The notes beneath the pieces were generated by a model. It saw only the letters and a program-made list of their open reading frames with translations, did not search any database and was not told the DNA's origin. This document shows, piece after piece, positions 26,673 through 36,771 of a stretch of 64,000 nt of DNA. Source of the stretch: Loktanella sp. PT4BL. GTDB lineage: Bacteria > Pseudomonadota > Alphaproteobacteria > Rhodobacterales > Rhodobacteraceae. A program made the translations under genes and the position numbers. How positions within the stretch are numbered: the first letter of the stretch is position 1; each line of letters starts with the position of its first letter. The stretch lies in NCBI RefSeq assembly GCF_003201935.1, contig NZ_QJJL01000006.1, forward strand, positions 99,197 to 163,196, in the 5' to 3' direction.

Positions 26673-26806
26673 TCTAGGCTCACTTTTTAGGCAAATCATG
26701 CGCAGGCGCGCCGATATGCGTCCAGTCTTACGTGGCGCAACATGATGCCCTTGCTCAACTGTTGCAAACATCCCATATCAGGGGCGCTTTAACCCGAGGA
26801 CCCCGC

Positions 26807-27589
<783 letters not shown>

Positions 27590-27716
27590 ATGGCAGCTAT
27601 GCGGACGAAGCGAACCTTGATACGAAAGCGTCCAATGCCCGCTTTATGCCTCCCACTCTTAGCTGGGTTCGGCTATAGCTAGGATGCTGTTCTTTCGAAC
27701 GGAAAAGGGTGATCAA

Positions 27717-28265
27717 ATGCTGGATGTTCGCAAAACCGTTTTTACAAAAGAAGTCATCGTTGCAGATGAACTGGGTGTATCCTGTGACCCCATCACCCGC
27801 GTCGCCGCAATGGCGGTTGTCCGAAATCCATTCGCCGGTAGCGATCAAAGAGACTTGTCCCCTTTGTTCGATGTTGGTGCAAGGCTCGGACATTCTCTCG
27901 CAGAAGAGCTAGTTAAGGTGCTGCATTCGTCGCCAGTTTGCTACGGAAAAGCAGCACTTGTGGGGGCTTCTGGCGCGATGGAACATGGTGCCGCCGTGTT
28001 GCACCCGACACTTGGCAAACCTGTGCGCTCAGCCGTTGGAGGCGGTAAGTCTCTGATGCCGTCCAATCACAAAGTTGGACCATTGGGAGGCTGTATCGAC
28101 CTGCCGCTGGGCCACAAGGATGACCCTTGGTCGTTTAATCATATCGACACGATGACGCTTTGGGTGCCCGACGCACCAAGGACCGACGAAATCGTACTTT
28201 GCATCGGATTGTCAGACGGAACACGAGCGCATCCGAGAGTGGGAGCAGGCCCTAGCCCCTCTTGA
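27717..28265 (+). CDS. Amino acid synthesis (DUF1185) family protein
   Basis: 182 residues from the ATG at 27717; an upstream in-frame ATG at 27684 adds 11. The sequence matches the AA_synth/DUF1185 family: PITRVAAMAVVRNPFAGSDQ near the start, GKAALVGASGAMEHGAAVLH in the middle, and LPLGHKDDPWSFNHIDTM near the end. Despite the name, the biochemical role of the family is not established. It stands alone, 127 nt after the channel gene. Confidence 0.85.
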   Translation: MLDVRKTVFTKEVIVADELGVSCDPITRVAAMAVVRNPFAGSDQRDLSPLFDVGARLGHSLAEELVKVLHSSPVCYGKAALVGASGAMEHGAAVLHPTLGKPVRSAVGGGKSLMPSNHKVGPLGGCIDLPLGHKDDPWSFNHIDTMTLWVPDAPRTDEIVLCIGLSDGTRAHPRVGAGPSPS

Positions 28266-28341
28266 TCACACACACTCTTAAAGCGGCCATTGGACAAGAG
28301 CACAACATCGGTGACTAAGGGCTCAAAGCCGACCTTCAGCC

Positions 28342-30255
28342 CTAAGCCCGCTTCTCCAACGTCGCCACGCCCATCACCTCAAGCACCTTCGCTTCGATAT
28401 GCTCGGCGTTCATCCCCGCTACATCGTACATCGCCTTGGGGCTGGCCTGATCAATGAACGTATCGGGCAGCACCATCGACCGGAACTTCAGGCCGTGATC
28501 GAACACGCCTTCATCCGCCAAGAGCTGGGCGACATGTGAGCCGAAACCACCCACGGCACCCTCTTCGACGGTAATCAGCGCCTCATGCCCGGCGGCCAGT
28601 TTCAGGATCAGATCACGGTCCAGCGGCTTGGCAAAACGCGCATCCGCCACGGTCGGTTTGATGCCCTTGGCCTGCAGGGCCTCGCAGGCTTTCGTCACTT
28701 CCTGCAAACGGGTCCCGAACGACAGGATCGCCACGCGGCTCCCCTCTTGAATCATCCGCCCCTTGCCGATTTCCAGCACTTGCGGGTTTTCAGGCATCTC
28801 GACACCCACGCCTTCACCGCGCGGGAAACGGAACGCAATCGGGCCTTCGTCATGCGCCGCTGCAGTCGCAACCATCCGCACCAACTCCGCTTCATCCGCC
28901 GCCGCCATCACGACAAAACCGGGCAGGTTGGCAAGGAACGCCACATCAAAAGACCCCGCATGTGTCGCCCCGTCAGCGCCCACCAGCCCTGCACGGTCGA
29001 TGGCAAAACGCACCGGCAGACGCTGGATCGCCACATCATGGACAACCTGATCGTAACCGCGTTGCAGGAAGGTGGAATACAGCGCGCAAAACGGCCTCAT
29101 GCCACCAGCGGCAAGACCGGCACTGAAGGTCACCGCATGCTGTTCTGCGATACCCACGTCAAAGCAACGGCTTGCATAGCGTTCCATGAACTTGTTCAGA
29201 CCGGTGCCGTCCGGCATCGCGGCAGTGACGGCGCAGATCTTGGGATCACTCGCGGCATGTTTCAGCAGGCTTTCGGCAAAGACAGAGGTATAGGACGGCG
29301 CGTTGCTCGGCGCTTTCTTCTGCTCACCGGTGATCACATCAAACTTGGCCGTTGCATGGCCCTTGTCGCTCGCGCGCTCGGCAGGGGCATAGCCTTTGCC
29401 CTTTTTCGTGATCGCATGAATCAGGATCGGCCCGTCGGCGCGGGCCTTGACGGTGCGCAAGACCGACAAAAGCTGCTCCATGTCATGGCCGTCAATCGGA
29501 CCGAGGTACGAGAACCCCAACTCCTCAAAGAGCGTCCCGCCTACGGTCATATGCTTGAGCACATCCTTGGCGCGCTTGGCCCCTTCGCGGAAGGGTTCGG
29601 GCAGCAGGGATATCGCGCCTTTGGCGGCGGCCTTGAATTCCTGAAACGGCTCGCCCGCATAAAGGCGCGACAGATAGGACGACATCGCGCCTGTGGGGGG
29701 CGCAATCGACATTTCATTGTCATTCAGGATCACGATCAGGCGCTTGCCCAGATGGCCTGCATTATTCATCGCCTCATAGGCCATGCCCGCCGACATCGCG
29801 CCATCACCGATGATCGCAATCGCGTCGCCACCTTCACCGCCCAGATCACGGGCGACGGCAAAGCCGAGGGCCGCAGAAATCGAGGTGCTGGAATGGGCGG
29901 CACCAAAAGGATCATAGGGGCTTTCGGAGCGTTTGGTAAAACCGCTCAGGCCACCCTCCGTCCGTAGGGTGCGGATGCGGTCGCGCCGGCCCGTCAGAAT
30001 CTTGTGCGGATAACACTGGTGCGACACGTCCCAGATAATCTTGTCTTTGGGCGCATCGAAAACCGCATGCAGGGCCACGGTCATTTCAACCACACCCAGA
30101 CCAGCCCCCAAATGCCCGCCTGTCACAGACACCGCCGAGATCGTCTCGGCGCGCAATTCATCGGCCAACTGGCGCAATTCGGCGTCAGACATGCCCTTCA
30201 TATCGGCAGGTGTATGGACACGGTCCAGAACGGGCGTGTGGGGTTGGTCAGACAT
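28342..30255 (-). CDS. dxs: 1-deoxy-D-xylulose-5-phosphate synthase
   Basis: 637 residues, the family length. It condenses pyruvate and glyceraldehyde 3-phosphate to DXP using thiamine diphosphate, the first step of the MEP isoprenoid pathway. Visible motifs: [12 protein letters not shown] with active-site His, the TPP-binding [30 protein letters not shown], and the transketolase-type [10 protein letters not shown] with the catalytic Glu. It is the last gene of a leftward operon with ispA (11-nt gap), xseB and an HDAC-like gene. Confidence 0.97.
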   Translation of the reverse strand: MSDQPHTPVLDRVHTPADMKGMSDAELRQLADELRAETISAVSVTGGHLGAGLGVVEMTVALHAVFDAPKDKIIWDVSHQCYPHKILTGRRDRIRTLRTEGGLSGFTKRSESPYDPFGAAHSSTSISAALGFAVARDLGGEGGDAIAIIGDGAMSAGMAYEAMNNAGHLGKRLIVILNDNEMSIAPPTGAMSSYLSRLYAGEPFQEFKAAAKGAISLLPEPFREGAKRAKDVLKHMTVGGTLFEELGFSYLGPIDGHDMEQLLSVLRTVKARADGPILIHAITKKGKGYAPAERASDKGHATAKFDVITGEQKKAPSNAPSYTSVFAESLLKHAASDPKICAVTAAMPDGTGLNKFMERYASRCFDVGIAEQHAVTFSAGLAAGGMRPFCALYSTFLQRGYDQVVHDVAIQRLPVRFAIDRAGLVGADGATHAGSFDVAFLANLPGFVVMAAADEAELVRMVATAAAHDEGPIAFRFPRGEGVGVEMPENPQVLEIGKGRMIQEGSRVAILSFGTRLQEVTKACEALQAKGIKPTVADARFAKPLDRDLILKLAAGHEALITVEEGAVGGFGSHVAQLLADEGVFDHGLKFRSMVLPDTFIDQASPKAMYDVAGMNAEHIEAKVLEVMGVATLEKRA

Positions 30256-30266
30256 GGCGACCCTTC

Positions 30267-31175
30267 TTAATGTGTGCGGGCAATCACAAATTGCGCGGCT
30301 TCTTTCAACGTATCGGCATCTTCGCCGTACGGAGATAGCGCATCACAGGCTTCTTCCACCAGTGCTGCCGCGCGGCTTTTCGCCCCATCAAGCCCCAAAA
30401 GAGACACAAAAGTCGCCTTTCCGGCAACAGCGTCCTTGCCGACAGCCTTGCCAACAGTGTCTGCATCGCCAGTCGCATCCAGAACATCGTCGACAATCTG
30501 GAACGCCAGACCCAGATAGGCACCATAGATCGACAAAGGCTCACGCTCGGCCTCGGCCATCCGCGGCCCAACGAGGGCAGACCACGAAATCAGCGCGCCG
30601 GTCTTGGCGGCCTGCAAGTCCATGATCTGCTGCAAATCAAGCGGCATTTTGGCTGTTTCTGCGGCAATATCCGCAGCCTGCCCGCCAACCATACCCCGAA
30701 TACCCGCAGCATTGGTCAGGGACATCAAGAGGTTCAGCTTGGCACGGGGGGCACATTCGGTCTGCAACAACAGCTCAAACGCAAGTGCCTGCAATCCATC
30801 ACCTGCCAAAACGGCCGTCGCTTCGTCCCACTTCTTGTGAACAGTCGGCTGACCACGGCGCAGATCATCGTCATCCATGCAGGGCAGATCGTCATGCACG
30901 AGGGAATAGGCGTGAATACACTCGATCGCTGCGGCAGCACCGGCTGCAGCAACCGGATTGATCCCCAGCATACGGGTGGTTTCCAAAACCAGAAACGCGC
31001 GGAACGCCTTGCCACCGGAAGAAGCATAGATCATCGCATCGGCGACATTGCCTTCCAGCCCCGTCAGGGCGAACCCGATCCGTGCCTGCGAAACCTTCGC
31101 GGCATGGGCCAGCATCTCTTCGAAAGGTTTGCGCTTCAGCGCGGCGATTTGATATTTTTCAAGAGGATTAGCCAT
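30267..31175 (-). CDS. ispA: Polyprenyl synthetase, probable farnesyl diphosphate synthase
   Basis: 302 residues from the ATG at 31175, which overlaps the xseB stop by 8 nt. Both aspartate-rich motifs are present: [20 protein letters not shown] (DDx4D with the RR) and DDVLDATGD. The length and first-motif insertion are typical of bacterial short-chain (C15) synthases. It joins DMAPP/IPP units made from the MEP pathway opened by the neighbouring dxs product. Geranylgeranyl specificity cannot be excluded. Confidence 0.93.
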   Translation of the reverse strand: MANPLEKYQIAALKRKPFEEMLAHAAKVSQARIGFALTGLEGNVADAMIYASSGGKAFRAFLVLETTRMLGINPVAAAGAAAAIECIHAYSLVHDDLPCMDDDDLRRGQPTVHKKWDEATAVLAGDGLQALAFELLLQTECAPRAKLNLLMSLTNAAGIRGMVGGQAADIAAETAKMPLDLQQIMDLQAAKTGALISWSALVGPRMAEAEREPLSIYGAYLGLAFQIVDDVLDATGDADTVGKAVGKDAVAGKATFVSLLGLDGAKSRAAALVEEACDALSPYGEDADTLKEAAQFVIARTH

Positions 31176-31401
31176 CGAGCGGTGCCGTGCCGACAGGTGA
31201 ACCACCTTCGCCCAATGTGATCTTCGCGACCTTTTCTTCAGCCTCTTTCAATTTGGCTTCGCAGCGCGCTTTCAGGGCCGCACCACGTTCATAAAGGGCG
31301 ATGCTTTCATCCAGAGCAACGTCGCCACGCTCCAGCTGGCCAACAACCTTTTCCAATTCTTTGATTGCGTCCTCAAAGCTCATGTTTTCAACGTCGCTCA
31401 T
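31168..31401 (-). CDS. xseB: Exodeoxyribonuclease VII small subunit
   Basis: 77 residues, the normal size. The family pattern FEDAIKELEKVVGQLERGDV and ALDESIALYERGAALKARCE is clear. It partners with XseA (not in the window) to degrade single-stranded DNA. It is placed between the HDAC-like gene (4-nt overlap) and ispA, the usual alphaproteobacterial xseB-ispA-dxs order. Confidence 0.96.
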   Translation of the reverse strand: MSDVENMSFEDAIKELEKVVGQLERGDVALDESIALYERGAALKARCEAKLKEAEEKVAKITLGEGGSPVGTAPLDG

Positions 31402-32321
31402 CGACCTCTTTCCTCCAAAACCTTTACATGGGCAGCCGCAGACGCCCCCAGTGCTGTCAGGTCATATCCACCTTCAAGGCTTGATACCACCCGCCCCTCA
31501 CAATGGGTACTTGCTACATCACACAAACGTTCTGTCACCCAACCAAAGTCTTCTGTCGTCAGGTTCATCCCCGCCAAGGGATCACTCATATGTGCATCGA
31601 AACCAGCCGAAATTATGACGAGTTGTGGAGAGAATGCGTCAATCCGTGGCAGAACAAGGCGCTCCATCACATCACGAAACGCCTTTGATCCGGTGCCCTC
31701 GGGCAAAGGCACGTTCAGGACATTATCGACACCCACCTCATGCGCCGCACCGGTGCCGGGGTAAAGCGGCGACTGATGGGTCGAACAGAACAGAATGCGC
31801 GGATCATCCTCGACCAGATCCTGCGTGCCGTTGCCGTGGTGCACATCAAAATCCACAATCGCGACCCGGTCCAGCCCGTGATAATCAAGCGCGTGCTTGG
31901 CCCCGATCACGACATTGCCAAAAAAGCAAAACCCCATCGCCGTTTCACGTTCCGCATGATGGCCCGGCGGGCGGACAGCAACAAAGGCATTGTTCGCCTC
32001 ACCGCCCAGCACCATATCCACGGCGCGCACAACACCCCCTGCAGCACGCAAGGCAGCAGTCAGCGTGCCCGGCGACATATGGGTATCGGCATCCAGTGAC
32101 CGCCATCCTTCTGTTGGAGCAGCCGCGCGGATCGCATCTATATGGCTCTCCGGATGGGCGCGCAGAAGATCGTCATCGGCAACCAAGGGGGCCTGCACGC
32201 GGGTCAGGGGCATACCCTCAAGGGCATTCAAGACCGCCGCCAACCGCGCCACCTGTTCAGGATGGCCCGGGGGTGTAACGTGGTTCGCGCAATCGGGGTG
32301 TGAGATCAAAGCTGTTGTCAT
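31398..32321 (-). CDS. Histone deacetylase-like (AcuC/acetylpolyamine amidohydrolase) family protein
   Basis: 307 residues from the ATG at 32321. Class II HDAC-like zinc hydrolase: RPPGHHAERETAMGFC contains the catalytic His pair, IVDFDVHHGNGTQ the zinc-binding Asp and His, and ISAGFDAHMSDPL the second zinc Asp. In bacteria such enzymes deacetylate polyamines, acetoin-pathway proteins or other small molecules; the substrate is unknown. It overlaps xseB by 4 nt and begins the isoprenoid operon. Confidence 0.92.
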   Translation of the reverse strand: MTTALISHPDCANHVTPPGHPEQVARLAAVLNALEGMPLTRVQAPLVADDDLLRAHPESHIDAIRAAAPTEGWRSLDADTHMSPGTLTAALRAAGGVVRAVDMVLGGEANNAFVAVRPPGHHAERETAMGFCFFGNVVIGAKHALDYHGLDRVAIVDFDVHHGNGTQDLVEDDPRILFCSTHQSPLYPGTGAAHEVGVDNVLNVPLPEGTGSKAFRDVMERLVLPRIDAFSPQLVIISAGFDAHMSDPLAGMNLTTEDFGWVTERLCDVASTHCEGRVVSSLEGGYDLTALGASAAAHVKVLEERGR

Positions 32322-32418
32322 GGGCGCATGAAAACGCAATTCAGACAGGAAGCACAACCACCCTTTGACGTTTTACAGATGCAAAATGCGCGCTGGGCAA
32401 ATGCAGGACAGTTGCCCT

Positions 32419-33120
32419 TTACTCCGGCGCCAGCATATACCCCGCGCCACGCACCGTTTGCAGATAGCGGGGCTGTTTGGGGTCCACCTCGATCTTGCGG
32501 CGCAGGCGCGTGATCTGCACATCCACCGCGCGTTCCTGTGTCTGGCCACCCGACCGGCTCAGTTCCTCGACCAGCTTTGAGCGTGTGACCGCCTGACCGG
32601 GACAACCCGAGAAAATACGCATCAACTGGCTTTCTGTCGCTGTCAGCCGGACCAGTTCGTCACCATGCCACATCTCGCCGCGTCCGATATCATAGCGGAT
32701 CGGCCCCATGTTCAGGACCTTGGGCAAAACCACGCTGGGTTCGGCGGCGGGCACACGGCGCAAAATCGCATTGATCCGCAGCAGCAGTTCTTTGGGCTCA
32801 AACGGCTTTGGCAGATAATCGTCCGCGCCCGCCTCGAGCCCCGTAATCCGGTCATCGGTGCCACCCTTGGCGGTCAAAAGCATGATTGGTGTTGTGATGG
32901 TCTGGCGCAGATCGCGACAGAGCGACATGCCATCCTCGCCCGGCATCATCACGTCCAGAACGATCATATCAAATTCCAGCCCCGCCAGAAGACGCCGCGC
33001 ATGGGCGGCGTCGCGGGCGGTGCTGACCAGAAAACCCGAGCGCATCAGGAACTTTTGCAAAAGTCCGCGGATGCGTTCATCGTCATCGACAATCAACAGG
33101 TGGGCATCGTCATTGCTCAT
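32419..33120 (-). CDS. petR: OmpR-family response regulator, PetR-like
   Basis: 233 residues. Receiver domain: IVDDDERIRGLL, phospho-acceptor Asp in MIVLDVMMPGEDGMSL (about 56), LLTAKGG and KPFEPKELLLRI. The winged-helix C-terminus has ERAVDVQITRLRRKIEVDP and YLQTVRGAGYML. The partner gene just upstream is MarR-like and overlaps by 4 nt, the petP-petR arrangement first seen upstream of the cytochrome bc1 operon in Rhodobacter capsulatus. Here no petABC genes and no sensor kinase gene are nearby. Confidence 0.88.
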   Translation of the reverse strand: MSNDDAHLLIVDDDERIRGLLQKFLMRSGFLVSTARDAAHARRLLAGLEFDMIVLDVMMPGEDGMSLCRDLRQTITTPIMLLTAKGGTDDRITGLEAGADDYLPKPFEPKELLLRINAILRRVPAAEPSVVLPKVLNMGPIRYDIGRGEMWHGDELVRLTATESQLMRIFSGCPGQAVTRSKLVEELSRSGGQTQERAVDVQITRLRRKIEVDPKQPRYLQTVRGAGYMLAPE

Positions 33121-33623
33121 TCCGGTTTATCCTTCATCGCCTCATAATGGTGGCGCGTCTCTTCATCCATCATGGCCTCCAAAACCTGCCGAAAACCGGC
33201 AACCGCCGCCGGACCTGCCGCACGATAGGCAGCCCGCATCCGGTCACGCTGGGCATCGGATAATTCCCGCTCGAGCGCTTCACCCGCTGCAGTCAGGTGC
33301 AAATGGCGCTCGCGCTTGTCCCGCTGTCCAACAGTGCTCGCTACCAAACCGTCTTCGATCAAACTGCGCAAGACACGATTGAGCGATTGCTTTGTAACGC
33401 CAAGAATGGACAAAAGGTTATTGACCGTCGTGCCCGGGCTGCGGTGGATGAAGTGGATCGCACGGTGATGGGCACGCCCGTATGATTTCTGCGCAAGAAT
33501 ACGGTCAGGATCGGCGGTAAAGCCGCGATAGGCAAAAAACATCGCCTCGATCCCTTTGCGCAACTGCTCGTCCGTCAGGAACAGCAGGCTTTGTCCCATT
33601 TGCGGCGGCAACCCGTCATTCAT
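33117..33623 (-). CDS. petP: MarR-family regulator, PetP-like
   Basis: 168 residues. The winged-helix core is YGRAHHRAIHFIHRSPGTTV, LLSILGVTKQSLNRVLRSLI and DKRERHLHLTAAGEALE with the wing. An N-terminal extension (LLFLTDEQLRKGIEAMFFAY) is typical of PetP. It is translated just ahead of petR (ATGA overlap). The role of PetP/PetR was reported as needed for growth and cytochrome expression in R. capsulatus; the role here is inferred. Confidence 0.87.
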   Translation of the reverse strand: MNDGLPPQMGQSLLFLTDEQLRKGIEAMFFAYRGFTADPDRILAQKSYGRAHHRAIHFIHRSPGTTVNNLLSILGVTKQSLNRVLRSLIEDGLVASTVGQRDKRERHLHLTAAGEALERELSDAQRDRMRAAYRAAGPAAVAGFRQVLEAMMDEETRHHYEAMKDKPE

Positions 33624-33771
33624 GCGCGTCCTCCCTTGGTCTTGACGCTACAATACGTCAGCTTTGTTGACATTCCAAGAATCAACTGCTAGCGAAACGC
33701 AGAAACTACGCAACATTATGTCCGAAACGGACCTATTGGCGTAACAAATGCAAAACGGGATGGAGATTACG

Positions 33772-34641
33772 ATGGCCGGTGCATATGACGACAGAGACGG
33801 TAAAATCTGGATGGACGGCCAGTTGGTCGAATGGCGCGATGCCAAAGTCCACATCCTGACCCACGCCATGCACTACGCCTCATCCGTGTTCGAGGGGGAG
33901 CGCTGCTATTCCGGCAAGATCTTCAAATCACGCGAACACAGCGAGCGTCTGATCAAATCCGGCCAGTTGATCGATTTCCAAATCCCCTACACCGTCGATG
34001 AAATCGAAGCGGCAAAACAAGCCGCCCTGGACGCCAACGGCCTCAAAGACGCCTATGTCCGCCCCGTTGCATGGCGCGGGTCGGGCGAAGACATGGGTGT
34101 CGCGGCGGCCCGCAACCCTGTCCACCTTGCCGTGGCGGTCTGGGAATGGGGCAACTACTATGGCGACGCCAAGATGAAGGGCGCCAAGCTCGATATCGCG
34201 AAATGGAAACGCCCCAGCCCTGAAACAGCCCCATCGCAGGCAAAAGCGGCGGGTCTTTATATGATCGCCACCATGTCCAAACATGCAGCCGAGGCCAAAG
34301 GCTGTTCCGACGCCATGATGTTCGATTATCGCGGCTACGTGGCCGAAGCGACAGGTGCCAACATCTTCTTTGTCAAAGACGGTGAGGTGCACACACCTGT
34401 TGCCGATGCATTCCTCAACGGCATCACCCGCCAGACAGTGATCGGCATGTTGCGCGACAAGGGCCTGACCGTGAATGAACGGATCATCATGCCCGAAGAA
34501 CTCGAAGGGTTCGAACAGTGCTGGCTCACAGGCACCGCCGCCGAAGTGACCCCCGTTGGACAAATCGGCGACTATAACTTTGAGGTAGGTGCCATCACAC
34601 GCGAGATTTCAGCCGACTACGAGAAACTGGTCCGCGCATAA
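33772..34641 (+). CDS. ilvE: Branched-chain amino acid aminotransferase
   Basis: 289 residues from the ATG at 33772 with GGAG 8 nt upstream; in-frame ATGs at 33748 and 33760 are less likely. Class IV PLP aminotransferase: HILTHAMHYASSVFEGERCY near the start, the PLP-Lys region SQAKAAGLYMIATMSKH (Lys near residue 160), YVAEATGANIFFV, and GITRQTVIGML. It transfers amino groups between glutamate and Leu, Ile or Val. It is divergent from petP with 148 nt between, and is followed by a strong terminator. Confidence 0.95.
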   Translation: MAGAYDDRDGKIWMDGQLVEWRDAKVHILTHAMHYASSVFEGERCYSGKIFKSREHSERLIKSGQLIDFQIPYTVDEIEAAKQAALDANGLKDAYVRPVAWRGSGEDMGVAAARNPVHLAVAVWEWGNYYGDAKMKGAKLDIAKWKRPSPETAPSQAKAAGLYMIATMSKHAAEAKGCSDAMMFDYRGYVAEATGANIFFVKDGEVHTPVADAFLNGITRQTVIGMLRDKGLTVNERIIMPEELEGFEQCWLTGTAAEVTPVGQIGDYNFEVGAITREISADYEKLVRA

Positions 34642-34662
34642 CGGATCCCATACGGCAATCGG

Positions 34663-34688
34663 AAGGGGCGCTCGGGCGCCCCTTTTTC
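34663..34688 (+). terminator. Rho-independent terminator after ilvE
   Basis: Stem AAGGGGCGC (34663-34671) / GCGCCCCTT (34676-34684) followed by a T-run; 22 nt after the ilvE stop. It can also serve the leftward small gene ending at 34694. Confidence 0.88.
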
Positions 34689-34693
34689 GTCGG

Positions 34694-34879
34694 CTAGGGC
34701 CGCATACCGCGCGCAAACCGCACAAAGAAACTGGTGCGGCTGTCAAGCGTCCGCTGCCGTTTGCGGCGCTGAAGGTCCAGTGTCGCTTTGCGCGGCCCTT
34801 CGTGGCGTTCGATTGCAATAGCCCGGACCATACGTGCAGGCGTCACTGCTTTTGGTCTGTCGATTACATGTTTTGTCAT
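34694..34879 (-). CDS. Small basic hypothetical protein
   Basis: 61 residues (MTKHVIDRPKAVTPARMVRA and onward), very rich in Arg and Lys (about 17 of 61). No domain is recognised. Its best support is a strong ribosome site, GCGGAGGATGAC, directly before the ATG at 34879, and a terminator just past its stop. It may bind nucleic acid because of its charge; this is a guess. Confidence 0.5.
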   Translation of the reverse strand: MTKHVIDRPKAVTPARMVRAIAIERHEGPRKATLDLQRRKRQRTLDSRTSFFVRFARGMRP

Positions 34880-35106
34880 GTCATCCTCCGCTTTGTCTGA
34901 TCAGTATACCACAAGACGACCGATTCTGCCCAATCCTGACAAATGCCGCATTGTAGGCGTTTTGTATATTATGGCAGCAAAACAGGCCGCGGCGCCGAAA
35001 ACAGTCCTCAAAACAGCAACAATAAATCCGCCAACGAACGCGGAAAGGCCAAAGTTCCGGCAGGATTCAATGGGAAATTAGCTTTGTTTAATGAGTTGGA
35101 TTCGTC
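34880..35106. other. Intergenic region between small leftward gene and rightward hypothetical gene
   Basis: 227 nt with mixed composition and no recognised gene. It should hold the two divergent promoters; no clear -35/-10 pair or operator was seen. Confidence 0.35.
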
Positions 35107-35739
35107 ATGTATTCTCCCGATACGACTACGACCAAGCAAGTTGCCGAGAAACCAAGGCTCTCTGAAAACGAGCGCGCGGTGCGACAATTGCTCAAGTCAT
35201 CACCCCAGGACCTCTGGCTGGACACGCTGCGCCGCACGCGCGGAACAGAGCATTGCGCGCTTGTCCACTGGATGTTGTGCCAGCCTGAATGCGATTTTGC
35301 TGTGGCGGTGCACGCCTTCTATCGCTGCAATCCGACGGAGCATCTCGACAATCCCCGCCCATTGCCCGCACGCCCGGGACCCTGTGAGATATTCGCGCTG
35401 ATCCTGCGGAACTGGGAAACAGGATCCTACAGGACACATCGCCTGAAGGTCGAAGCAGTGGATGCCGATCCGCGTATCGTGTCGCGGGTCAGGCAGAAGA
35501 TGATGGTCTACCCCGACGGGACGCTGCCCTTCACGATCCCGCCGGCATTTATTGAGCCGACGGGCGGATCACCTGTCAAAGTGCCGACACACCTGCAACC
35601 CAACGAGATCAGGGACATCTGGTCACTGTTTTCCGATCTGGGCCTCAAGGTGCACAAATCCCCACCGGGGTTTGCCCGAAAAATCGCGCAGGTGCGTCTG
35701 CTTTTGGCACGGCTGCGGCAAGGCGCGCGACAGGCCTAG
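35107..35739 (+). CDS. Hypothetical protein, DUF4274-like at most
   Basis: 210 residues, no signal peptide or membrane segment. The middle (CALVHWMLCQPECDFAVAVH, then AFYRCNPTEHLDNP) weakly recalls DUF4274-type domains in which a short helix with a Trp and acidic residues counts loss of movable parts; I do not claim the match firmly. The C-terminal half has PTHLQPNEIRDIWSLFSDLG and a basic end (ARKIAQVRLLLARLRQ). The stop overlaps that of the convergent exporter gene in a shared CTAG. Confidence 0.7.
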   Translation: MYSPDTTTTKQVAEKPRLSENERAVRQLLKSSPQDLWLDTLRRTRGTEHCALVHWMLCQPECDFAVAVHAFYRCNPTEHLDNPRPLPARPGPCEIFALILRNWETGSYRTHRLKVEAVDADPRIVSRVRQKMMVYPDGTLPFTIPPAFIEPTGGSPVKVPTHLQPNEIRDIWSLFSDLGLKVHKSPPGFARKIAQVRLLLARLRQGARQA

Positions 35740-36656
35740 GACCCGACATTGCCCGTCGCTTTGCGCTGTTGCGCGCGCTGCAAACCCAGTTTGCGCTCGC
35801 GCCAGATAATCAGCACACCCGCTGCTATCACAATCCCTGCGCCGATCAGCATGGTCCCGGTCGGCACCTCGTCAAAGATGAAATAGCCGATCAACAGCGC
35901 AAGGATCATCGAGCTATAGTCAAACGGCGCCACCAGCGACGCATCGGCATAGCGATAGCTCGATGTCAGGAAAATCTGCCCGATCCCGCCCAGGAACCCC
36001 GCCATGACAAGCATGGCCGCGATCTGCCATGTCGGCATAACCCACCCCCACGGCAGTGTGAAAAGCGCCATGGCCGACGAGGTGAGCGTAAACCAGAACA
36101 CAATTGCGGCAGTTGTTTCTGTCGCCACCAGCTTGCGCACGAAAACCTGCGCGAGGGCTGCAAGAACTGCCCCCATCAAAACAACAATCGCGCCCAGCGT
36201 TTCGGAATGGCTCAAGCTCGCCCCGACCGAAAGCCGCGGCGACAACACGATCAGAACGCCAACCATCCCCATCGCAACAGCCGACAACCGGAACGCGCGC
36301 ACATTTTCATTCAGGAACATCGCAGCAAAGACGACGACCAGCAGCGGCGCGGCATAGCCAATCGCTGTCACCTCGGGCAATGGCAGCAGGCCGAGCCCGG
36401 TAAACCCCAGCCCCATTGCCGATGTACCCACCAATCCGCGCCAGAAATGCCCCATCGGGTTCTTGGTTTTCCAGCCATCGCGCAGCTCATGCCGTATGGC
36501 CAGCCACCCCAGAATAATGGGCAAAGCGAAGAAAGACCGAAAGAAAACAGCCTGCCCCGGCGGGACATCAACCGAGGCGGCTTTGACCAGACTGGCCATC
36601 CCCATGAACATGCAGACGGACAGGACTTTAAAGATAATGCCCCGAAGCGGCTGCAT
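35736..36656 (-). CDS. DMT superfamily transporter, EamA type
   Basis: 306 residues with ten hydrophobic segments in two EamA repeats (roughly 8-140 and 155-290). Visible motifs include FFRSFFALPIILGWLAI in the first repeat and FDYSSMILALLIGYFIFDEV in the second, the usual EamA helix 8-9 pattern. It is an inner-membrane metabolite/drug exporter-like protein; the substrate is unknown. It has a short basic C-terminal tail (RERKLGLQRAQQRK). Confidence 0.9.
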   Translation of the reverse strand: MQPLRGIIFKVLSVCMFMGMASLVKAASVDVPPGQAVFFRSFFALPIILGWLAIRHELRDGWKTKNPMGHFWRGLVGTSAMGLGFTGLGLLPLPEVTAIGYAAPLLVVVFAAMFLNENVRAFRLSAVAMGMVGVLIVLSPRLSVGASLSHSETLGAIVVLMGAVLAALAQVFVRKLVATETTAAIVFWFTLTSSAMALFTLPWGWVMPTWQIAAMLVMAGFLGGIGQIFLTSSYRYADASLVAPFDYSSMILALLIGYFIFDEVPTGTMLIGAGIVIAAGVLIIWRERKLGLQRAQQRKATGNVGS

Positions 36657-36771
36657 GATGTGTTCCTCTTTCCGCTACACTAGGACGCAGGCAGACCACA
36701 TTGAAGCCTTTTTCGCTTGCTAATCGTTGACGTTAGGGTATCGAAAACCATCACAGGCTAAGAAGCAGTAT

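Noticed and set aside
28585..29967. 460-codon rightward frame inside dxs
   Set aside because: Antisense shadow of a highly conserved gene, rich in His/Arg/Gly and without ribosome site or domain.
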